DNA of 5,168 bases from the NCBI GenBank assembly GCA_027623615.1, contig JAQBVH010000301.1, positions 1 through 5,168 on the forward strand. The letters run 5' to 3'. A program made the translations under genes and the position numbers. Below the pieces are notes generated by a model. The model had not been told where the DNA came from and made no database searches. It worked only from the letters and a program-made list of their open reading frames with translations. Source of the DNA: Planctomycetota bacterium (GTDB lineage Bacteria; Planctomycetota; UBA1135; GCA-002686595). Shown here in pieces: positions 1 to 4,823 of the stretch (position 1 is its first letter; each line of letters begins with the position of its first letter).

Positions 1-2
1 CG

Positions 3-908
3 TCCGCGTGGAGCGCGAACGCCGAGCTGCTCGGGGAAGGAGCGCGCGGGGGCAAGCAGATCCAGCCCTGGCCTACCCTCTGGATCTCAGCCAACAGCAC
101 CGCTCCGTTCACCCTCTCCTGGCGCGCCACGAGCGGCTCGCTCGGGCCGGCGGTCCTCGACCAGGGGGAGCGGCGCGAGCTTCAGCCGCGAGGGCTGAGC
201 GGACGGGCGGAGTTCCAGGCCGGCCAGGCGACCCTCGAGGCGCGCCTCGGCGTGTGCCAGCTGCCGTTGAGGTTGGACTTCGACTTCGGCGAGGCCACGG
301 ACGCGGTCGAGCAGCTCGACTTCCCGTCTCTGATGCCGCGACTGCGCGACAAGGGCGGCGCGAGCTGGCCGGAGGGCGAGGTGCCGACGGTCGACCTCGC
401 CGAGCGTGGGAGTGGCTGGTGGTCGCTCGAGGTCGGAGCGAGCGGCGAGGCTGGACGGAGGGTCCGCGCCCTCGTGATCTCCTACCCGCCCAGCGAGCGT
501 GAGCCCGAGCTCGCGTTCGACGCGGGCCCCGAGGTCACGGTCACGCCCGTCGCCGGGCGGAGCGACGCGATCTGGATCGAGGGGACGACGCCCATGGCGT
601 GCCTCGTCGAACGACCCGGCGGCGCTACGGACCTCGCGGTCGGCGTCGTGATCGACGGGCAAGCCCCTCCGATGCAGAACTGGCGGCACCGCGCCAACCG
701 ATGGGCCGAGCCCGGGCAGCTCGCGCTCTATGTTCCCGACTGGGTCCCGGACCTGACCTGGCGTCTGGACACCCCGCGCGTTCGCCACTCGCAGGACCCA
801 GAGCACCACGTGTGGATCGCCCGCGTGAACAACTTGTTGCTCGGACTGGGGACGCCAGCCACCGCCGAGCAACGCGCGTTCCTCCGCAAGCTCGGAGGCC
901 GCGAGTGA
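3..908 (+). CDS. Unrecognised protein, C-terminal 301 residues (5' end outside window)
   Basis: One frame is open from the window edge to the TGA at 906-908, giving 301 residues of a protein that starts upstream. I do not recognise the family. The visible part is rich in short alternating hydrophobic stretches and Trp, Pro and Gly (for example PTLWIS, PFTLSWRA, GWWSLEVGA, AIWIEG, LALYVPDWVPDLTWRLD). This suggests a beta-sandwich or repeat-rich secreted or surface protein rather than a cytoplasmic enzyme. It ends in a short charged helix (EQRAFLRKL). There is no transmembrane segment and no catalytic motif that I can name. Codon use is GC3-rich like the neighbours, so I take it as genuinely coding. 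An internal ATG or GTG start is possible, but the reading continues coherently upstream of residue 80. The stop overlaps the trmJ start (GTGA), implying translational coupling and shared transcription. Confidence 0.7.
   Translation, partial: SAWSANAELLGEGARGGKQIQPWPTLWISANSTAPFTLSWRATSGSLGPAVLDQGERRELQPRGLSGRAEFQAGQATLEARLGVCQLPLRLDFDFGEATDAVEQLDFPSLMPRLRDKGGASWPEGEVPTVDLAERGSGWWSLEVGASGEAGRRVRALVISYPPSEREPELAFDAGPEVTVTPVAGRSDAIWIEGTTPMACLVERPGGATDLAVGVVIDGQAPPMQNWRHRANRWAEPGQLALYVPDWVPDLTWRLDTPRVRHSQDPEHHVWIARVNNLLLGLGTPATAEQRAFLRKLGGRE
894..898 (+). promoter_or_regulatory. Shine-Dalgarno GGAGG for trmJ
   Basis: GGAGG lies 6 nt upstream of the GTG at 905, inside the last codons of the preceding gene. 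It decides the trmJ start: this GTG directly precedes the conserved first strand (KRVILCRPEGPRNVG). The same frame is open further upstream, but that extension is basic, low-complexity and overlaps the real upstream gene. Confidence 0.7.
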
Positions 909-1705
909 AGCGCGTCATCCTCTGCCGCCCCGAGGGACCGCGCAACGTCGGCACGATCCTGCGCGTCGCTCAGAACTTCGGGCCGACCGAGCTGTGGCTG
1001 GTCGAGCCCCAGAAGGCATCGATGCTCGTGCATCCCGACTTCGAGCAGATGTCCCACGGCGCGGACGAGGCTCGGGATCAGATTCGGATCGTCGCGACCC
1101 TCGCGGAGGCCCTCGAGGACGTGCACCTCGCCGTCGCCTTCACGGCGCGCGTGCGCGGCAAGCGCACGCGGCGCGACTGGCGAGAGGTCCTCCCGCAGAT
1201 TGTCCCGATCGCGAATGACCTCGAACAGCGCCTGGCGCTCGTCCTCGGTAACGAGATCGCCGGGTTGACCGTGGACGAGGTCAACCTGTGCCAGGAGGTC
1301 GTCCACATGCGCACCTCGAACGAGCACACCTCCCTCAACCTGGCCATGTGCGCGGGCATCGCCCTCTCGGACCTGTTCCTCGAGGACACCGTGCACCAGA
1401 AGGAGCCCGGCGGGTCGCTGCTCGACGGCAAGGGCCGCGAGTTCCTCAAGGCGCGCCTGCGCGCGTTCGCGACTCAGGTGCTGCGCACTCCCGCCGCCGA
1501 GGAGGACGTGCTCGCCATGATCGAGCGCGTCTTCTCGCGCGCCCCGCTGGAGAACCGCGACGCGCGCGGCTTCCACCTCCTGCTCAAGACCCTCGGCTCG
1601 ACGATGGAGCCCGCCGAGCTTGGCCTCCAGCTGCACCGCAAGGACGGCCGACGCCTCGACGCCCTGGCGCGGCGCCAGGCAGCGGACGACGGGGGAACCG
1701 AGTAG
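905..1705 (+). CDS. trmJ: TrmJ-like SPOUT tRNA 2'-O-methyltransferase
   Basis: The 266-residue product belongs to the SPOUT (TrmH/TrmJ) class. These enzymes methylate a ribose 2'-OH using S-adenosylmethionine; TrmJ acts on nucleotide 32 of the tRNA anticodon loop, in the cytoplasm as a dimer. Motif 1 is at residues 8-26 (RPEGPRNVGTILRVAQNFG), with Asn14 and Arg20 in the positions of the conserved Asn and Arg. AFTARVRGKR (78-87) matches the 'TSAR' segment. Motif 2 is ALVLGNEIAGLT (111-122). Motif 3 is TSLNLAMCAGIA (142-153), which helps form the cofactor-binding trefoil knot. The C-terminal helical extension (about 175-240) contains IERVFSRAPLENRDARGFHL, closely resembling the TrmJ tail 'LRRLFTRARPE...', which separates it from short TrmL and from TrmH. 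Length is similar to the E. coli enzyme (about 246 residues). The exact target nucleotide is inferred from the family. The gene begins on a GTGA overlap with the upstream gene and is followed 10 nt later by the adenosyltransferase. Confidence 0.9.
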   Translation: MKRVILCRPEGPRNVGTILRVAQNFGPTELWLVEPQKASMLVHPDFEQMSHGADEARDQIRIVATLAEALEDVHLAVAFTARVRGKRTRRDWREVLPQIVPIANDLEQRLALVLGNEIAGLTVDEVNLCQEVVHMRTSNEHTSLNLAMCAGIALSDLFLEDTVHQKEPGGSLLDGKGREFLKARLRAFATQVLRTPAAEEDVLAMIERVFSRAPLENRDARGFHLLLKTLGSTMEPAELGLQLHRKDGRRLDALARRQAADDGGTE

Positions 1706-1708
1706 AGT
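1703..1708 (+). promoter_or_regulatory. Possible -10 element (TAGAGT) close to the adenosyltransferase start
   Basis: TAGAGT fits a TANNNT -10 box and ends 7 nt before the ATG at 1716. Transcription would start at or next to the A of the ATG, giving a leaderless message. The absence of a usable Shine-Dalgarno sequence before this ATG is consistent. There is no recognisable -35 box about 17 nt further upstream, and the first three bases are also the trmJ stop codon, so this is only a weak call. Confidence 0.2.
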
Positions 1709-1715
1709 CTGCGCC

Positions 1716-2294
1716 ATGGTCCATCTCAACCGGATCTACACGCGCACGGGTGACGACGGCTCCACCGCCCTCGGCGACGGGTCGCGTCTGCCCAAGCACC
1801 ACCTGCGCATCGAGTCCTACGGCACGGTCGACGAGGCCTCGAGCGTGATCGGTCTGGCGCGCACGGTCGCGTTGGGGGAGCCCTTTGACGGCTGGCTGGA
1901 GCTGATCCAGAACGACCTCTTCGACGTCGGTTCGGACCTGTGCGTGCCCGGCGCAGCGGGCGAGAAGCTGCGCCTCGGGCCGGAGTACACCCAGCGCCTC
2001 GAGGCCTGGATCGACGAGGCGAACGGGCCGCTCGAGCCGCTCGCGTCCTTCGTCCTGCCCGGCGGCAAGCCGGCCGCGGCCTGGCTGCACCTCGCACGCA
2101 CGACCACGCGCCGCGCCGAGCGCCTGGTGACCGCGCTCGCCGAGCTCGAACCCGGCGGCGTGAACCCCGAGGTCGTGCGCTACCTCAATCGCTTGAGCGA
2201 CCTCTGCTTCGTGCTCGCCAGGCGCGCCAACGACGACGGTGCGGCCGACGTCCTCTGGAAGCCCGGGATGGGCAGGGGCGACACGCAGGAGTAG
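1716..2294 (+). CDS. pduO: PduO/MMAB-type ATP:cob(I)alamin adenosyltransferase
   Basis: The 192-residue product transfers the 5'-deoxyadenosyl group of ATP to cob(I)alamin. This makes adenosylcobalamin, the cofactor of mutases such as methylmalonyl-CoA mutase. All PduO/MMAB hallmarks are visible: the N-terminal ATP-binding loop RIYTRTGDDGSTALGDG (6-22) followed by RLPK (24-27); YGTVDEASSVIG (35-46); FVLPGG (112-117); ARTTTRRAER (127-136), containing the conserved Arg-rich ATP/cobalamin site; and YLNRLSDLCFVLAR (156-169). The family forms a trimer of five-helix bundles, and the length matches the core domain with no additional targeting segment. The ATG at 1716 is chosen because the conserved motif starts at residue 6; the open frame upstream overlaps trmJ. 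No clear Shine-Dalgarno is seen. It is not the unrelated CobA/BtuR-type enzyme, which has a P-loop. No B12-dependent enzyme is visible in the window. Confidence 0.93.
   Translation: MVHLNRIYTRTGDDGSTALGDGSRLPKHHLRIESYGTVDEASSVIGLARTVALGEPFDGWLELIQNDLFDVGSDLCVPGAAGEKLRLGPEYTQRLEAWIDEANGPLEPLASFVLPGGKPAAAWLHLARTTTRRAERLVTALAELEPGGVNPEVVRYLNRLSDLCFVLARRANDDGAADVLWKPGMGRGDTQE
2287..2291 (+). promoter_or_regulatory. Shine-Dalgarno AGGAG for miaE
   Basis: AGGAG is 6 nt upstream of the miaE ATG at 2298 and lies inside the last codons of the adenosyltransferase gene. This supports the chosen start and expression of both genes from one message. Confidence 0.6.
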
Positions 2295-2297
2295 CAG

Positions 2298-2888
2298 ATG
2301 GGCTTTCGGCTCGACTACGAGACCCCGTCCGGTTGGGTGGCGCGGGTCGAAGAGGACACCCTCGCCCTGCTCAGCGACCACGCCCACTGCGAGCTGAAGG
2401 CCGCTGCGTCGGCGCAGGCCATGGTCGCCAAGAACGGCCACCACTCCGAGCTCGTCGACGCCCTCAGCGCGGTGGCGATCGAAGAGCTCGAGCACTTCAC
2501 CCGGGTGCACGGGTTGATCCGCGCCCGGGGTGGGACGCTCGAGCCCCAGGACGTGAACCCCTATGCCGAGGGCCTGCTCGAGCGCTCGGCGGCGACGCGC
2601 AAGGTGCGTTTTCTCGACCGGTTGCTGGTGGCGGAGTTGATCGAGGCGCGCAGCCTCGAACGCTTTCACCTGTTGAGCGAACACCTGCGCGACGCGGAGC
2701 TCGCCGAGCTCTACGGGGCCCTGCGCCAGAGCGAGGCCGGACACCAGGCCCTCTTCGAGCGCCTCGCCAAGGAACTCTACGACGAGGACGTGGTCGAGGC
2801 GCGCCGCACCGAACTGCGCGCGATCGAGGCGGACGTCGTGGCGAACCTGCCCTTCGCCTTCCGCATCCACTCCGGAGTCGGAGCATGA
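2298..2888 (+). CDS. miaE: MiaE-type tRNA-(ms2io6A)-hydroxylase
   Basis: The 196-residue product matches MiaE, an O2-dependent non-haem diiron enzyme. It hydroxylates the isopentenyl side chain of ms2i6A at position 37 of tRNAs, next to the anticodon, to give ms2io6A. The sequence shows a ferritin-like four-helix bundle with ligands in the expected order: Glu32 (HCELKAA), Glu63/His66 in EELEH (62-66), Glu113 (and nearby Glu116) in VAELIEARSLERF (111-123), and Glu146/His149 in SEAGH (145-149). The short spacing to the second half and the ELIEARSLERF segment are typical of MiaE rather than ferritin or rubrerythrin. Length is as expected for the family. The gene starts 3 nt after the previous stop, behind an AGGAG, and ends in an ATGA overlap with the acylphosphatase gene. 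Function requires prior MiaA and MiaB action; neither gene is in the window. An O2-dependent hydroxylase implies exposure to oxygen. Confidence 0.9.
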   Translation: MGFRLDYETPSGWVARVEEDTLALLSDHAHCELKAAASAQAMVAKNGHHSELVDALSAVAIEELEHFTRVHGLIRARGGTLEPQDVNPYAEGLLERSAATRKVRFLDRLLVAELIEARSLERFHLLSEHLRDAELAELYGALRQSEAGHQALFERLAKELYDEDVVEARRTELRAIEADVVANLPFAFRIHSGVGA

Positions 2889-3154
2889 AGTCCCTGCGCG
2901 CTGTCGCCACCGGCCACGTCCAGGGCGTGGCCTTCCGTTGGTCGACCCGGCGCGAAGCCGACCACCTCGGCGTGCGTGGCTGGGTGCGCAACCTCGAGGA
3001 CGGTCGCGTTGAGGCCCAGCTCGAGGGCGATCCCGACGCGGTCGAGGTACTGGTCGCGTGGTTGCGGCGTGGCCCGACGGCGGCCGTGGTGAAGGACCTC
3101 GTTCTGAGCGTCGCCGACCCCTGTGGCGCGCCGGACTTCCGCATCCTGCCTTGA
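2885..3154 (+). CDS. acyP: Acylphosphatase
   Basis: The 89-residue product is a complete small acylphosphatase, which hydrolyses carboxyl-phosphate bonds such as acetyl-phosphate or 1,3-bisphosphoglycerate in the cytoplasm. The signature GHVQGVAFR (10-18) carries catalytic Arg18, and GVRGWVRNLEDGRVEAQLEG (29-48) carries catalytic Asn36 and the G-W-V-R-N signature. The rest of the alpha/beta sandwich follows, including VEVLVAWLRRGP (53-64). Length is at the family norm (about 90-98). The ATG overlaps the miaE stop (ATGA), and GGAG at 2874-2877 sits 7 nt upstream, so translation is probably coupled. It closes the tightly packed group of genes. Alternative identity as a HypF-type domain is excluded because the protein stands alone. 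Confidence 0.94.
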   Translation: MKSLRAVATGHVQGVAFRWSTRREADHLGVRGWVRNLEDGRVEAQLEGDPDAVEVLVAWLRRGPTAAVVKDLVLSVADPCGAPDFRILP

Positions 3155-3162
3155 GGACGGGG

Positions 3163-3168
3163 TAAGGT
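3163..3168 (+). promoter_or_regulatory. Possible -10 element (TAAGGT) in the gap before the selenoprotein gene
   Basis: The 63-nt gap between the acylphosphatase stop and the ATG at 3218 contains GGGTAAGGTCGCGG. TAAGGT fits a TANNNT -10 hexamer and resembles the element before the adenosyltransferase gene (GAGTAGAGTCTGCG). No -35 hexamer is visible at the right distance, and no clear Shine-Dalgarno sequence precedes the ATG at 3218. The gap could hold a separate promoter for the redox gene, but the sequence does not prove it. Confidence 0.22.
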
Positions 3169-3217
3169 CGCGGTTCCGTCGTTGCGGGCGCGCTCCTGGC
3201 CGGTCACCCTGACCACC

Positions 3218-4705
3218 ATGCGCCCCCTTCTTGCCCTCGCGTTGGCGTCCCTCGCCACGCCGACGATGGCCCAGGACGTCTTCGTCCAGGACCAACCCCT
3301 GCCCGACCTCGAGCTGCCGACGATCGACGGCACACGGACGATTCGGCTGTCGGAGCTCACGGGGCCTCCGACGCTCCTGATCCAGTTCGCCTCCTGGTGA
3401 GCGGGCTGTCGACAGATCGTGCCCGTGTGGTACGCAGCAGCCAAGCCGCTGATCGAAGAGGGCCTGCTGCGCGTGGTCGGCATCACCCAGGAGCAGCACC
3501 CCGATCGTTGCGAGCTTTATGCCCAGTGGCAGGGCTACGACTTCCCGATCCTCTGGGACCCGTTCAACCTGACCCAGAGCACGGCCGTGCCGATGGCCAT
3601 GGGCGTCGACGGCGCCGGAGTCCTGCGCGACCGGCGCGTGGACGCGCGCAGCACGGACAAGCTGCGGGCATTCACGAACAAGGATTGGATCCACGACGTG
3701 GTCTCGCCAGCGCAGCCCTATCCCGGGGTCACCCTCGAGGTGGCGCGCACGGGTGTGCACGGTCGTAATCTGAACAGCGCGCGTCAGGCGGGAGTCGCTC
3801 TGCTCCTGTTCCACCGCGTGCTGCACGGGACGCCGCCGGACGCGAAGGTCTTCGAGACGAGTCTGCTAAAGATTGGCGGCTACGCGGGCATGGAGGGCGC
3901 GGCCGTCGATGCGCGCTTCCACCTCGGCGTCGCCCACCGCCTGCGCTACGACTCGGAGCACAGCCAGGGCAGCGACTTTCAAGCCTCCCTCGACGCCTGG
4001 CTCGGCGCCCTGCTCGAGAACCCGGGCCAGTACATCTGGCGCCGCCGCATCCAGCAGTGGGGGCCGCGCCTCGACAAGCCGTATCCGTTCTACGACTGGG
4101 TCGCGACGGCCCAGGCAGAGCTCACCGAGCGCGGCGAGACCCCGGTCGTCGTCCGCGTGCCGCTGACCGGCTCGGAGGTCGCGGGCTCGACCAAGGAGAT
4201 CCCGCTGCGCGAGCAGGAAGACCTCGACCCCGACCCGAAGGGCCGCACGCCGCGGGACACCCGCGGCCTGGTCACGATCGAGTCCGCCGCCGCCCTGCAC
4301 ACCGGCATCGCGTCGAAGCGGGTGCGGGAGCCGGCAGGCACGGCGCGCATCCACCTGGTGCTCAAGCCCGGCAAGAACGTGCACTGGGGCAACGAGGCGG
4401 GACCGGCGACCATCTGGGTCGAGGTGCCCGAGGGTTGGAACGTCCGCCGCCAGCTCTGGACGCTGCCCCTGCCCGAGGAGGTCTCGACCAGCGAGGTCCG
4501 CCGCATCGACTTCGAGGTCCGACCGCCGCTGGGTCCGCCGACCCCCGGGACGATCCGCGGGGTCGCGTACTACCCGCTGTGTGAGGGCGAGGACGGCACG
4601 TGCAACCTGTGGGCGCAGCCCTTCGAGGTGACGATTCCGCTCCCCGACCCGGGCGATGGTGACGACGACGATGAGGACGATGAGGACGGCGGCGCAGATC
4701 GCTGA
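3218..4705 (+). CDS. Exported thioredoxin-fold selenoprotein (UxxC) with a DsbD-alpha-like C-terminal domain; read through TGA at 3398
   Basis: Reading the TGA at 3398-3400 as selenocysteine gives 495 residues. Residues 1-18 form a signal peptide (LLALALASLATPTMA, cleavage likely before QD), so the protein acts outside the cytoplasm. Residues about 19-147 are a TlpA/AhpC-like redoxin: PLPDLELPTIDG, then LLIQFASW-U61-AGC64-R at the active site, VVGITQEQ, and the cis-Pro region AVPM (Pro125). Residues about 187-307 look helical, TPR-like, with QYIWRRRIQQWGPR and KPYPFYDWV. Residues about 374-477 resemble the DsbD N-terminal domain: KPGKNVHWGNEAGPATIW, VPEGW, and YYPLC455...C462 followed by FEVTIPL. 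The end is an acidic tail. I infer a thiol/selenol oxidoreductase or peroxidase; the substrate is unknown. The ATG at 3218 is preferred over an upstream TTG (3182) because it directly begins the signal peptide. No Shine-Dalgarno is evident. Alternatives are a nonsense mutation or sequencing error at TGA. Confidence 0.82.
3398..3400 (+). other. In-frame TGA, probable selenocysteine codon (residue 61)
   Basis: The codons read F-A-S-W-TGA-A-G-C-R-Q. In thioredoxin-fold proteins this position is the nucleophilic first Cys of W-C-x-x-C, and Sec replaces exactly this residue in known UxxC selenoproteins. Upstream sequence gives a signal peptide and the first redoxin strands. Downstream sequence in the same frame gives the remaining fold with no indel needed. 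Cys64, the resolving residue, is preserved. A random nonsense mutation would be unlikely to land on this one codon. Confidence 0.82.
3401..3426 (+). promoter_or_regulatory. Candidate bacterial SECIS hairpin
   Basis: Immediately 3' of the TGA, GCGGGC (3401-3406) can pair along its full length with GCCCGT (3421-3426; five Watson-Crick pairs plus one G-U). Above it, CGA (3410-3412) pairs with TCG (3417-3419), leaving a TGT/T internal loop and a CAGA apical loop containing a G. Unpaired U between two stems and a G in the loop recall the E. coli fdhF SECIS that SelB binds. The apical loop begins only 13 nt after TGA, closer than usual (roughly 16-37 nt). A competing smaller hairpin at 3420-3436 places a GTGGT loop 26 nt after TGA. 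The structure is drawn by eye, not folded by software. Confidence 0.4.
4670..4687 (+). repeat. Two tandem copies of GATGAGGAC encoding part of an acidic tail
   Basis: The 9-bp unit GATGAGGAC occurs twice in tandem (4670-4678 and 4679-4687), preceded by three GAC codons. Together they encode the Asp/Glu-rich tail of the selenoprotein (GDDDDEDDEDGG). The repeat is in frame, so copy-number change would only lengthen or shorten the tail. Confidence 0.6.
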
Positions 4706-4823
4706 CAGCTGGCACTGGGCTTGACGGGCCTGTGTCCGTCCCTCCAATCTTCCCGCCTCCCGCCCGTTCCCCCCTGCACCGCGCTGGGTAGGGGCTGCGA
4801 CCTGGCGGTCCCTCCCCTCGCGT
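4706..4823 (+). promoter_or_regulatory. Intergenic region with a possible promoter for the DUF3187-like gene
   Basis: This 118-nt non-coding stretch contains TTGACG (4721-4726), a near-consensus sigma-70 -35 hexamer, but the -10 candidates downstream (AATCTT at 4746-4751, 19-nt spacing) are poor. Nearer the gene, GGGTAGGGGCTGCG (from 4786) resembles the TAAGGT and TAGAGT elements seen before two other genes. The middle is pyrimidine-rich. A weak imperfect hairpin at 4711-4736 has no T-run. The most likely content is the promoter and leader of the next gene. Confidence 0.3.

Noticed and set aside
599..904. Upstream extension of trmJ in the same frame
   Set aside because: The extension is Arg/Pro/Ala-rich shadow translation of the preceding gene. 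The GTG at 905 with GGAGG matches the family N-terminus.
1584..2870. Long open frame on the minus strand opposite the adenosyltransferase and miaE
   Set aside because: It is antisense to two genes with clear catalytic motifs. In GC-rich DNA such long antisense frames are expected, and the translation shows no recognisable family.
3182..3217. TTG at 3182 as the start of the selenoprotein
   Set aside because: It would add 12 residues before a canonical signal peptide beginning at ATG 3218, with no supporting ribosome-binding site.
3218..3400. A short independent gene of about 60 residues ending at the TGA
   Set aside because: It would consist of a signal peptide plus the first redoxin strand, cut exactly before the active-site residue. 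The rest of the same domain continues in the same frame.
2777..3826. Long minus-strand frame across acyP and the start of the selenoprotein
   Set aside because: It is antisense shadow of two supported genes with no motif of its own. It also offers no better explanation of the TGA region.
3419..4705. An independent downstream gene starting at GTG 3419
   Set aside because: This start lies inside the active-site helix (RQIVPVWY), has no signal peptide and no ribosome-binding site, and lacks the catalytic residues. It is the continuation of the recoded gene.
3218..4705. Pseudogene or frameshift explanation for the interrupted redoxin
   Set aside because: No indel is needed, and reading frame and GC3-rich codon use are intact over more than 430 codons after the TGA. 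The stop falls exactly on the Cys/Sec position. It remains the main alternative if no Sec machinery exists in the genome.
4711..4736. Hairpin after the selenoprotein stop as an intrinsic terminator
   Set aside because: The stem is imperfect with wobble pairs and a mismatch, no T-run follows, and it overlaps a TTGACG promoter-like hexamer.
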